In this document: positions 21,477-29,293 of the stretch, piece by piece
Layout of the letters: each line of letters begins with the position of its first letter
Position numbering within the stretch: the first letter of the stretch is position 1
NCBI GenBank assembly: GCA_016201205.1
Contig: JACQDF010000366.1
Span: 1 to 42,655, forward strand
Reading direction: 5' to 3'
From: Acidobacteriota bacterium
GTDB lineage: Bacteria > Acidobacteriota > Terriglobia > Bryobacterales > Bryobacteraceae
Length of the DNA stretch: 42,655 nt
The notes under the pieces: generated by a model
Database searches by the model: none
The model's input: only the letters and a program-made list of their open reading frames with translations
Told to the model about the DNA's origin: nothing
Translations under genes and position numbers: made by a program

Positions 21477-22889
21477 ATGTTCTCGAAAGCTGTGGCTGTG
21501 TGGGCTGTTCTGGTGCTGCTCTTTGTCGCCGGAGAGCATTTGGTCACACGCGCCGCCGATGAGACCGGTAGTTTAGCCAACTGTTCCCGTTCGGAACCCT
21601 CCGCGGACGCGATGAAGGAGGCAAGTCTCAAAGCTACGCTCGTCGCGATTCAGCAAGTGGAGCAAGCCATACCGGGATGGAGGTCTTCGGCGCAGCTATA
21701 CCGAGCGATCGGCGTCTCGATTGCGCTCTTGGGCCTCCTGATGAGCGCGTTGAGCCGGCTGGCCAAAGACAGCCCCCAGCAAGGATCTGAAAACGACACA
21801 GCTCCGCGGAAGCGCACGATGATGGCGGCGGACGTCGTGTTCGTGCTGGGGCTTGTGGTCTCGGCCTTGACCACCTGGCTGCAGCAAGGATTCGCGACGG
21901 ATCGCAAGGGATACTTGAAATCCGCCGATGATGCCGTGGTGAAGATCTGCGAGATCCAGACGCAAATCAGTCTCTTTCGCAGCAAGATTTTCGACGGCTT
22001 TGAAGATCAATTGAACTTCATCCGAGACCACATCACGCCGTTAACCAACCAACTGCAGTCGATTAAAAGCCCTTTACTTGCGTGGGCGCCGGCGAGCGTT
22101 TGGGATCGCGTGGTGTATGCGCAGTTCATGGTGTCTCAGCGTCTCGATGGATTTGGCGAATGCAACCTTCTCCCGCAAGCCCAGGAAAACGCACGCAACG
22201 AGGCCGTGGACACGGCGGCATACAAACTGGCGCGCGACCCGCGCCTCAAACTCCCGTTTCCTAACATTCCCAATGTGGATCTCGCGATCCTGCGGAAGTA
22301 TGCCGATCGATACGGGACTAAGTCTGAAAGAGAAGTGCGACCTACGATGCAGGGATTCCGGCGCTTCTTGACGACGATCTCACTTGACCCTACATTCGCC
22401 GATGCGAACATTATCAAGCCGTACTTGGAGCAGTCGAGGAAAAAGCCTCCGATGACGCTGACCCTGGAACGAATCAACTCTCTGCGCGCGTCACAGCGCC
22501 GCCGCAGCGCGAGAGTGGGCGCCGTGGGATTCTTAGAGCAAACCAATGCTGTCCCCGTTACGGGAGGCGATGTCGTTTTGACGGCGCCTGATCCCAAAGA
22601 CGGGTGGTTCGTGTTTCATTTCGGATTTGATATGAACCCTGGTGGAGACGGCGTCGCAACCCTAAAGGGAATCGACATTCACGAGGCAGGTTCCGGTCCG
22701 CCGGCGCGCTGGAGTTTCGGACTCCTGCATCAGGGGAAAATAGAGCGGACAGTCTCGGAACGCTCGTGGGACAAAAGCGGAGACCCAACTCGATGCATTA
22801 CGGAGGCCCCAGCCTATTCCTTTTTGATCAAGGCGGTCAACAACTCGGTGGGATTGACAGTCGTCGGGCTAAAGCAAACGGTAGAGTAA
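21477..22889 (+). CDS. Uncharacterised 470-residue membrane protein
   Basis: Not recognised. The N-terminal hydrophobic stretch (about 5-25) could be a signal or anchor. It is followed by a helical segment (residues about 45-70) and two further membrane helices near 76-95 (LYRAIGVSIALLGLLMSAL) and 116-135 (ADVVFVLGLVVSALTTWL). A long helical region follows (SADDAVVKICEIQTQISLFR onward), possibly coiled coil. The C-terminal part (about 350-470) looks like a beta-rich domain (GGDVVLTAPDPKDGWFVFHF). The start is the ATG at 21477, after GGGGG. The gene lies alone between two direct repeats in the island, next to a hicBA pair. The arrangement membrane helices plus long helix plus beta domain could fit a sensor or a membrane-disrupting effector, but nothing specific supports either. 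Confidence 0.75.
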   Translation: MFSKAVAVWAVLVLLFVAGEHLVTRAADETGSLANCSRSEPSADAMKEASLKATLVAIQQVEQAIPGWRSSAQLYRAIGVSIALLGLLMSALSRLAKDSPQQGSENDTAPRKRTMMAADVVFVLGLVVSALTTWLQQGFATDRKGYLKSADDAVVKICEIQTQISLFRSKIFDGFEDQLNFIRDHITPLTNQLQSIKSPLLAWAPASVWDRVVYAQFMVSQRLDGFGECNLLPQAQENARNEAVDTAAYKLARDPRLKLPFPNIPNVDLAILRKYADRYGTKSEREVRPTMQGFRRFLTTISLDPTFADANIIKPYLEQSRKKPPMTLTLERINSLRASQRRRSARVGAVGFLEQTNAVPVTGGDVVLTAPDPKDGWFVFHFGFDMNPGGDGVATLKGIDIHEAGSGPPARWSFGLLHQGKIERTVSERSWDKSGDPTRCITEAPAYSFLIKAVNNSVGLTVVGLKQTVE

Positions 22890-23079
22890 CAGGAGCACCC
22901 CCGCTGTCAAGGTAAGCCCTGCGTGGCCGCCGTGCCGTTCCAGGAAAGCGTGACCGTGCAGGCGACCGAACAGTAAACCGAGCCCACTTGACGGTGGCGC
23001 ATTGTTCAACGCCTGCGGCGACGTTATACACGTTCCCGGTAGTCGGCCACCAGGAAGCAATCCACATGTCCGTATTGTC
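22890..23079. other. Intergenic stretch, decayed minus-strand sequence
   Basis: Between the membrane-protein gene and direct repeat A copy 2. On the minus strand, one frame gives TVTLSWNGTAAT-like and IASWWPTTGNVYNVAAG-like stretches that look like protein sequence, but the frame changes between them. This may be a decayed gene of unknown kind. I could not identify it. Confidence 0.3.
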
Positions 23080-23152
23080 GGCATCCCGCGGACTGAAAAC
23101 CGACCGTATGTCGGCAGCGGCACAAGGAAGCGTCGGGCGTTACGCGGCCAAG
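23080..23152 (-). repeat. Direct repeat A, copy 2
   Basis: Second copy of the ~72-bp repeat found at 21065-21136, in the same orientation. It sits four bases beyond the hicA stop, so it is the 3' flank of the hicBA operon. Its hairpin is listed as a terminator. Confidence 0.85.
23096..23114 (-). terminator. Putative intrinsic terminator of hicBA
   Basis: On the minus strand CCGAC-ATACG-GTCGG forms a perfect 5-bp stem with a 5-base loop, followed by TTTT. It lies about 40 bases downstream of the hicA stop. The stem and T-run are short, so strength is uncertain. The same hairpin occurs in copy 1 of the repeat at 21081-21099. Confidence 0.45.
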
Positions 23153-23155
23153 CGA

Positions 23156-23389
23156 TTAGCCGAGCTTTTCCCAGTCGTCGAGGTCGATGTGGGCTTGGCT
23201 GAGAATGCTCCGTAACGTGCCAACCGGAACGTCGTGCTTTTTGGGTACGATGGCGGTATCGACCACGTGGCCAGAGCGCCGGACAAACTTGACGTGGCTG
23301 CCCTTCTGGCTGGCCTCGGCGAACCCCGCCGCCTCGAGCCGGCGCTTGATCTCGCGAAAGGGCTGCGGCTTAAGCCGCCCCAACTTCAA
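23156..23389 (-). CDS. hicA: HicA-family toxin (mRNA interferase)
   Basis: A 77-residue toxin of the double-stranded-RNA-binding-like fold that cleaves mRNA. The family's catalytic His is His32 in KGSHVKFVR; KPQPFREIKRRLEAAGF and VPVGTLRSILSQAHID complete the fold. The start appears to be a TTG at 23389 giving MKLGRLKPQPF. It lies 20 bases inside the end of hicB, so the two are translationally coupled. In the classic E. coli pair the toxin gene comes first; here the antitoxin gene is first. A terminator-like hairpin follows. Confidence 0.9.
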   Translation of the reverse strand: MKLGRLKPQPFREIKRRLEAAGFAEASQKGSHVKFVRRSGHVVDTAIVPKKHDVPVGTLRSILSQAHIDLDDWEKLG

Positions 23390-23576
23390 CCTCGATTGTC
23401 CGAACCTTCGGGGGGCGCGTGGCTTGCGGTGGCTCGAAGTGAAGCTCCAGTGCCTCCTTCAGGTTGGCAAGAGCCTCTTCTTCGGTCTCACCTTGGCTGG
23501 CGACATCGACTTCGAGGCACTGAGAAACGTACCAGTTCCCTTCCCGCCAGACAGTCGCGGCGAACGCTCGCTTCAT
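23370..23576 (-). CDS. hicB: HicB-family antitoxin
   Basis: A short antitoxin (68 residues from the ATG at 23576; a GTG at 23582 would add two). It has the partial RNase-H-like fold of HicB: AFAATVWREGNWYVSQCLEVDVASQG, then ETEEEALANLKEALELHF. There is no C-terminal DNA-binding domain, so this is the short HicB form, and autoregulation by a helix-turn-helix is not expected. It overlaps hicA by 20 bases. The start region lies just beyond the end of an integrase remnant. Confidence 0.9.
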   Translation of the reverse strand: MKRAFAATVWREGNWYVSQCLEVDVASQGETEEEALANLKEALELHFEPPQATRPPKVRTIEVEVGAA

Positions 23577-23658
23577 TACCACATTCTTTCACACGATAGG
23601 CGGGTTTCGCTCCCGCATTGTACGGCCCGATCCTTATGCGTATCGGCAATCCTTCCAC

Positions 23659-23766
23659 TGAGCCAATGCGGTCGTTCACGGCTCCGCTGATCCGCTGCTT
23701 GCAGCCAAGGTATCGCTCAGTTGTTTGGACGGAGACATGTCCGAGAACCTCGATGTTGGCGGTCAA
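23659..23766 (-). pseudogene. Tyrosine recombinase/integrase, C-terminal stump
   Basis: Only the last ~36 residues of a phage-type integrase remain: EVLGHVSVQTTERYLGCKQR, then AVNDRIG. The LGHxSxxTTxxYL pattern is the catalytic box with the nucleophilic Tyr and the upstream His of tyrosine recombinases. No Arg-containing upstream portion is present; the sequence before 23766 (toward 23818) is unrelated. The frame runs on past the expected end because the natural stop is lost. It shows that an integrating element once sat here. Confidence 0.75.
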
Positions 23767-23818
23767 CTCTCCTTCTATAGCGCCTAACGGCGATGATGTT
23801 CCGGATTAAACTGACGAC

Positions 23819-25052
23819 ATGGCCGACGATCTTCTTTTCTGCAAGTACAACATATTCGACGTCCTCGAAAGCCAGAAAGCGGCGGTACGGAAAGACGTCG
23901 AGGAACTCGCCCCGGATTACGTGCTCAAGGTCAGCGAAGCCGACTGTGTTGCGACTATGGTGGCGCGCTTTCGCCTGAACGTGCCCGTGCTGCTGGAGGA
24001 CCAGATTCATGCGATCGATCCGCGCGAGACCCGCGTTGATGTGAGCCACCGGTTTGATTACGCTGGGTTCGAGGGTGAGCGCGTGGAAATCCCCGGGACG
24101 ATCACGACTGTTGTTATTCCCTTTGAAGGTGACGCCGACTTTCTTTCCGTGCGCCCGCAGACGTTCAGCCTCAGCCCGCCTCGGGGCGAGGTAGCCAAGG
24201 ACGAGGTCCGCTTCAATTTCCTGCGCACGGACAACGACGCCGCAGCCCTGAAGCGCGACTATGAACGCTCACTGACCGAGGTGAACGAGTGCCTGGCCTC
24301 GTTGCGCGAGTCCGAGGAGCAGTTCAACGCGGCATTGCCGGCCCTGGTCACGAATCTGTTTCAGAAGCGGAAGCAGCGACTACTGGGCAACGCCGGCATG
24401 GTCGCTTCACTCGGAATCCCCATCCAGCGACGTTCCGGACAGCCTGCGACGTACGCGGTCCCCATTCAGCGCAAGCAGGCGCGCATTGAAATGCCAAAGG
24501 TTCAGGCCGGCAGCTTCAAGCCGGAACCGGAGCTGCCCATGTCGGTCTATGAGGACATCCTGGGCATTCTCAAGAATATGGTCCGTGTCATGGAGCTGAG
24601 CCCCGGTGCGTTCTCCGAGATGGGCGAAGAGGACTTGCGCACCCACTTCCTGGTGCAGCTCAACGCTCAGTACGAGGGCCAGGCGACAGGGGAAACGTTC
24701 AATTACCAGGGCAAGACCGACATCCTAATTCGAGCCGAGGGCCGCAACGCGTTCATTGCCGAGTGTAAGTTCTGGAGGGGCGAGAAGGCACTTCTTCGCT
24801 ACGATCGACCAGCTGCTCTCCTACTTAAGCTGGCGGGACACGAAAGCCGCGGTCCTCGTGTTCAATCGCAATGAGAACTTCACAGCAGTGCTGAACACCA
24901 TTGCGGCCGTGGTTCCGAAGCACCCTCATTGCAAGCGAGAGGTTGCTCGGCCAGATGAGACGACGTTCAGGTACGTTTTCGGTCAGCCTGATGATCCCAA
25001 CCGCGAGGTGACCCTCACGGTGATGGCATTCAATATCCCAACGAAGAGTTGA
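23819..25052 (+). pseudogene. PD-(D/E)XK nuclease-like protein, frameshifted
   Basis: An intact gene would encode about 410 residues. The first part (23819 to about 24790) has an unrecognised N-terminal domain starting MADDLLFCKYNIFDVLE, a helical stretch with coiled-coil character (LKRDYERSLTEVNECLASL, about residues 140-180), then GKTDILIRAEGRNAFIAECK with the D...ExK signature of restriction-endonuclease-like nucleases. At 24791 one extra C, in GGCA-C-TTCTTCGCT, shifts the frame. The other frame carries on as FFATIDQLLSYLSWRDTKAAV to the stop at 25052. Frameshift or sequencing error cannot be told apart. The function is unknown; a defence nuclease is plausible from fold and island setting. 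Confidence 0.7.
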
Positions 25053-25360
25053 GAAGATCTCGACGACAGCCCCACTTGTTGCTAGGAATCTCCCAGTGCC
25101 GGATCGTTTGCTCCCCACGCCCCGCACGCAATGTGCCTCGCAGCCGGTGAGCCTGACAGCCTTGGAGTATCCGCCGTCCACTTGGCCGTATCGTCGCCGC
25201 CCCGGAGAACTGCCTGTGCTGTGCACAACGCTCGACAAAGGTGAGGCCTGTATTGCTGAAAAACGGCAGACCCGAACTCAGCGCCGCGGCGAAGACCCGT
25301 GGCGCCACGCCCTGCTGTGCCCCAGCGGTTGCCAGTGGCCAGTGCCGCATCCACGGCAGC
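25053..25360. other. Intergenic stretch, no intact gene seen
   Basis: Between the nuclease-like gene and the decayed receptor 3' end. One frame (LCTTLDKGEACIAEKRQTRT region) could be older receptor debris, but I cannot align it to the intact receptor. No other credible reading frame or RNA was seen. Confidence 0.35.
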
Positions 25361-25451
25361 GCCAACCTTTCGACGCCGGGGACGTGCGGGGTGAACACGC
25401 CAGGGTTTGCACCCGGCCGGCATCAAGCTGCGAAGCCGCATCGAGTATTGA
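25361..25451 (+). pseudogene. Decayed 3' end of a TonB-dependent receptor gene
   Basis: About 90 bases align with the end of the receptor at 14619-17786: shared CCGGGGAC, CGGGGTGA, GGCCGGC, ATCA, GCTGCGAAG, CGCATCGAG and the terminal TGA. With two small gaps it reads ANLSTPGT-CGV-APGR-IKLRSRIEY, against ANLSAPGT-YGV-APGR-IMLRSRIEF in the intact gene. The upstream sequence is too decayed to follow, and the frame is broken near CCGGCATC. It lies 25 bases before the polysaccharide deacetylase gene, so it may be the relic of a receptor that once preceded that gene. Confidence 0.7.
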
Positions 25452-25476
25452 GGGCGATCCGTGCTAAGTTCCTTGC

Positions 25477-26412
25477 ATGATCCTCTGGCTGGCCGCTCTC
25501 CACGCAATGCTTTCGGCGCAATCCACACCGCCCGTCTGGAAGTGGGACTACGCGCGTATCGAGTCCACTGTCCGGAACGTGCGCGCCGGACGCGATTTGA
25601 CCCCGAAGCAGTGGCCTGGCGGGTCACGCGTCGCCGTCGCGCTTTCCTTCGACATGGATGCCGAGACGGGCTTCCTCCGTTCCGGCTACCTCTCACCGCA
25701 GCCGCTCTCGCGCGGAGAGTACGGACCTCGCGTCGGAGTGCCGCGCATTTTGCGGATGCTCGAGAAGCATCACGTCCCGGCGACCTTCTTCATTCCCGCG
25801 GTCAGCGGGCAATTGCATTCCGACGCGGTCGATGCCATCCTGCGATCGCAGTTGAAGCACGAAATCGGCCTCCATGGATGGGTGCACGAGCGCATCTCCG
25901 AATTGTCGCCGGGGCAGGAGCGCGACCTGACGCGCCGCGCCTTCGATTGGTGGACCCAGCGGCTGGGGCGCAAGCCGGCCGGCATCCGCACGCCGTCCTG
26001 GGACTTCACCTCCGCGACGCTGGCCATCATTCGCGAGCTGGGATTCCTTTACGATTCCAGTCTCATGGGCGACGACCGCCCGTACGAAATCCTCGCCGGG
26101 GGGAAACCTTCCGGACTCATCGAGCTGCCGGTGGAATGGATTCTCGATGACTTCACCTACTACAGTTATGACCGGCCATCGTCAGCCTACCATCGCATGG
26201 CCGACAGCGACGTCTTCGAGATCTACAAAGCCGAGTTCGACATGGCCTACGAGGAACGGACCCTGTTTCTGCTGACGATGCATCCGTTCGTAACGGGGCA
26301 CCGGTCGAGGCTGGCCGCCCTCGAGCGGCTGGTGGTGCATATGAAGTCCAAACCGGGGGTCTGGTTTGCCACTCATGAGCAGGTTGCGCGGGCCGCGGCT
26401 GCGGGGCGATAA
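25477..26412 (+). CDS. Polysaccharide deacetylase (NodB-like)
   Basis: A 311-residue carbohydrate esterase 4-type enzyme removing N- or O-acetyl groups from polysaccharides such as chitin-like polymers or peptidoglycan. Motifs: SFDMDAE with the catalytic Asp (59 or 61), HGWVHE giving the metal-binding His133 and His137, FFIPAVSG, RTPSWDFTSATLAII, and FLLTMHPF near the C-terminus. The first ~15 residues are a short hydrophobic signal (ILWLAALHAMLSAQ), so periplasmic or secreted. It resembles PuuE/PgdA-type members more than nodulation NodB. The start is the ATG at 25477, with a weak ribosome site. Followed by an amidohydrolase relic on the same strand. Confidence 0.88.
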   Translation: MILWLAALHAMLSAQSTPPVWKWDYARIESTVRNVRAGRDLTPKQWPGGSRVAVALSFDMDAETGFLRSGYLSPQPLSRGEYGPRVGVPRILRMLEKHHVPATFFIPAVSGQLHSDAVDAILRSQLKHEIGLHGWVHERISELSPGQERDLTRRAFDWWTQRLGRKPAGIRTPSWDFTSATLAIIRELGFLYDSSLMGDDRPYEILAGGKPSGLIELPVEWILDDFTYYSYDRPSSAYHRMADSDVFEIYKAEFDMAYEERTLFLLTMHPFVTGHRSRLAALERLVVHMKSKPGVWFATHEQVARAAAAGR

Positions 26413-26444
26413 CTCGATCGAGCGCGGAACTACACTGAAGAACG

Positions 26445-27206
26445 ATGATCCGCTTCAGCTTCCGGCTCTCTCTTCTCTCGGTGGCGATTTCCGCCGCTTC
26501 CCTGCACGCCCAGCCCGCGACGAAGGCCCTCGCCGGCGGCACGCTCATCGACGGCCACGGCGGCCGCCCGCTGCGCGACAGCGTCATCCTCATCGAAGGT
26601 GAGCGCATCAAGCAAATCGGCCGCGTCGGCGAAGTCCAGATCCCTCCCGGCGCCGAAGCGGTGGCCCACGCGCACCGGCCGGACGAGATCCGCCGCGGCC
26701 TTCAAGCCGGCGCTGACGTCTTCGAACACACCGGCCTGGCCACCGCACCCGAATATCCGGCGGACATCATCCACATGATCCGCGAGCGCACCGCGCGCTC
26801 CAATGCGGGCCCGCTCTTCTGGACTCCCACCATCGAAGGGCTCTTCAACTACGAATACATTCGCGATAACCCCGAGAAGCTCGATGATCCATCCTGGCAG
26901 GAAGGCCTGACGCCTGAGATCATCGCCGATATCAAAGCTTCCATCCGCCGCCCGGAACGCCTTGCTTACTTTCAGATCACCCCGAACCGCCGCCCCACCC
27001 TGGCGCGCAAGTTCCAGCAGCTCCGCGAATCCGGCGTCACTCTCCTGATCGGCACCGACAGCGGCATCCCGATGAAGTTGCACAGCCAATCCACCTGGAA
27101 TGAACTGGACATCTGGGTAAGCCGCCTGGGAGTCGATCCGATGGAGGCGATCCGCGCCGCCACGTACTGGCCTGCCGTGGCGATGAATGGCACGGACGGC
27201 GCTATA
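26445..27206 (+). pseudogene. Amidohydrolase with internal deletion and missing C-terminus
   Basis: A remnant of a secreted amidohydrolase: signal peptide, then LAGGTLIDGHGGRPLRDSVI typical of the N-terminal beta domain. At about residues 70-73 (near 26655) it jumps directly from PPGAEA to VAHAHRPDEIRRGLQAG. The family's HxH metal site and about 100 residues between are gone, while the later histidine-rich helix, LLIGTDSGIP and AATYWPAVAMNG are kept. After GTDG the frame enters antisense sequence of the next gene, so the C-terminal beta strands are lost too. It cannot be an active amidohydrolase. The reading frame runs on to 27758 by chance. Confidence 0.8.
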
Positions 27207-27212
27207 AGTGAG

Positions 27213-28943
27213 TCAGCGCGCCCTTCCCCGTTGCTTCGCCAGCGATGCCAGCCCCTGTTGCGCCGCCTCGTTCTGCGGGTTGAGCGACAGCGCCTTGCGG
27301 TAATCGCCGCCCGCTTGCTCCCACTCCTTGCGGAGCAGGTAAACATTGCCGCGATAGACGTAGGTCATGTCAAAGGCGGGGTCCAGCTTTGCCGCTTCAT
27401 TCAGCTCGGCGAGAGATTCCTCGAGCCTGTTCTGCTTGGCCAGCATCATGCCGATCAGCGAGTGGACGTGAGCCGTATTTTCGAGCGCCGCCGCTTCCCG
27501 GAACTTTGCCATCGCCTGATCGGACTGGTTGAGACAGTCATGGGCCAGACCCCAGTCCACCAGAAGCCGGTGGTCTCTTTTTCCGGTACGCTCCGCGTCC
27601 TCGAATTTCTTCAACGCCTCCGGACACCGCTCGTTGTGGTAGTAGGACATGGCGAGCTGGAAATGCGCACGAGAGTTGCCCGGCGACTTCGCGATGGTGT
27701 CCTCCCACAACCGGACGGGATCCGCCCACACCGCGCTTCGTACGTATGTCCCGTATGAGAGCGCCGCCAGAACCACCGCCGCAAGCGCGGCCTTGCTCAT
27801 GGCCGTCGTCTTCCACGCCCGCGCCAGATCACACAGCGCCAACAGCAGGCCGAGGAACGGCAGATAAAGGCGCCGTTCGGCGACCGGATCCTTGATCGGC
27901 GCAATGCTCGATGTCGGCGCGATCAGAAGCAGAAACACCACCATCCCGAACAACGCCAGCGGAAACCGCTTGCGCATCCGCCAGGCCGCACCGGCCAGAA
28001 TCAGTAAGCCGATGAGACCGAAGATGGCGCCATGCTCGAGCGGTCCTCGCGAGAGCGCGAAGTCGTAATCGGCGTTCAAGCCTACGGGCAGCACGAACAG
28101 CCGTAAGTACACCCACAGCGCGCGCCACTGGGTAAAGAAGTAGTGATGCCAGGGCAGTTCTTTCATCGCGAACCCCGCCGTGGCCGACATCACGAGCACT
28201 CGCCACACAAGAACCAGGCCCGCCGCCGCCGCCACCGCCAGCGGAACGTACAGGCGCCAATTGCGCCTCACCATGTCCAGCGGCCGCCGGCCGTCGCGGA
28301 AGAAGACATCGGTCCACACCAGCAAAGCCGGCAGCACCGCCGTGTGCTCCTTGGTCAGAAACGCGGCGCAGAACAAGCCAAGCACACCCGCGGCCGCGTT
28401 CCAGCCGATGCCATCGTGACGCTTGTACAGAAAGAGGCTGTACGCGGAAAGAAAGAACAACAGGCTGAAGCTCTCGGACCGGCCGGCCACATAAGCGACC
28501 GATTCCGTCTGGACCGGGTGCAGGAGAAAAACGGCTCCCGCGAGCGCCGCCAGCCACTCCCGGCGCGCGACCTGTTCCTCGGCCATCTCGAGCAGTTTGC
28601 GCACAGCCAGGAAGATCAACACCCCGTTGATAAAGTGCAGCAGGACGTTGATCAGGTGATAAGAAAACGGCTCCAGGCCAAAAAGCTTCGCGTTCAACCA
28701 GAACCCGGCGGTCAACAGAGGCCTCGCGGTGAGCTCCACCACGCCTTTTTCGACAAAGCCCGGGGTCATGAAGGGAAGATACTCGTCGTCGAACAGGAAC
28801 GGCCCCTGGACCGACGGCCAGTACGCCTCGAGCGTGAGGAAAAACGCGGCTGCAAGTAAGGCAAGCCGCCAGCGGGAGAAACCGGACTCCGCTTGTTTCA
28901 CGCCCGCCGGCGCTGCCTGCGGCCTACGCCTGGCGGTCTTCAT
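27213..28943 (-). CDS. TMTC-like GT-C membrane protein with C-terminal TPR repeats
   Basis: A 576-residue membrane protein with about eleven helices in residues 25-400 and tetratricopeptide repeats from about 425. Loop motifs FLFDDEYLPF and LLHPVQTESVAYVAGRSE match the GT-C glycosyltransferase-fold proteins called TMTC-like or O-mannosyltransferase-like. The TPR part (AHFQLAMSYYHNERCPEALK, IGMMLAKQNRLEESLAEL) lies on one side of the membrane and may bind acceptor protein. Donor and acceptor are unknown; a polyprenyl-phosphate sugar made by the neighbouring DPM1-like transferase would fit. The ATG at 28943 is inside the DUF2304 gene end (20-base overlap). It is the last gene of the glycan operon. 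Confidence 0.82.
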   Translation of the reverse strand: MKTARRRPQAAPAGVKQAESGFSRWRLALLAAAFFLTLEAYWPSVQGPFLFDDEYLPFMTPGFVEKGVVELTARPLLTAGFWLNAKLFGLEPFSYHLINVLLHFINGVLIFLAVRKLLEMAEEQVARREWLAALAGAVFLLHPVQTESVAYVAGRSESFSLLFFLSAYSLFLYKRHDGIGWNAAAGVLGLFCAAFLTKEHTAVLPALLVWTDVFFRDGRRPLDMVRRNWRLYVPLAVAAAAGLVLVWRVLVMSATAGFAMKELPWHHYFFTQWRALWVYLRLFVLPVGLNADYDFALSRGPLEHGAIFGLIGLLILAGAAWRMRKRFPLALFGMVVFLLLIAPTSSIAPIKDPVAERRLYLPFLGLLLALCDLARAWKTTAMSKAALAAVVLAALSYGTYVRSAVWADPVRLWEDTIAKSPGNSRAHFQLAMSYYHNERCPEALKKFEDAERTGKRDHRLLVDWGLAHDCLNQSDQAMAKFREAAALENTAHVHSLIGMMLAKQNRLEESLAELNEAAKLDPAFDMTYVYRGNVYLLRKEWEQAGGDYRKALSLNPQNEAAQQGLASLAKQRGRAR

Positions 28944-29280
28944 GCCTTGCCTGAAGATAATACTCGAGAATGGCGATGCGTTGCGTCAGCGCGATATTCG
29001 CATCTTTGAGATTCGAGACGATCACCGAGAAGTGGTAGAACACGAACAGAAACACAACCAGCACCGTGATGAGCAGAGCCAGCGGCGGATCCTCCACTCC
29101 CAGCGTCCAACCCAGCCATCGCATCAGCGCAGACGACCGGGACAGCACCAGCAGCACGACCGCGGCCGCCAGCCAGCTCACCGAGTACTCGACGCGAATA
29201 TGCGCCCGCTTCAGCGACGCCAGCACCACAACAATCAAACCGGCGCTGCATAACGTCAGCGCATTCGACAAACGGCCCAT
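28924..29280 (-). CDS. DUF2304-family membrane protein
   Basis: A 118-residue protein with three hydrophobic segments (SNALTLCSAGLIVVVLAS, YSVSWLAAAVVLLVLS, LALLITVLVVFLFVFYHF) and a C-terminal helix (VSNLKDANIALTQRIAILEY). This is the layout of DUF2304 proteins, which are found next to family 2 glycosyltransferases and may anchor or assist them. The ATG at 29280 has an excellent AAGGAGGT eight bases upstream; the longer start at 29319 is rejected. It lies 13 bases after the DPM1-like gene and overlaps the TMTC-like gene by 20 bases. Confidence 0.82.
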   Translation of the reverse strand: MGRLSNALTLCSAGLIVVVLASLKRAHIRVEYSVSWLAAAVVLLVLSRSSALMRWLGWTLGVEDPPLALLITVLVVFLFVFYHFSVIVSNLKDANIALTQRIAILEYYLQARHEDRQA

Positions 29281-29293
29281 TTGCGCACCTCCT

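Noticed and set aside
27207..27758. C-terminal half of the long frame that starts at 26445
   Set aside because: Antisense to the TMTC-like/TPR gene. Only the part to about 27206 is amidohydrolase sequence.
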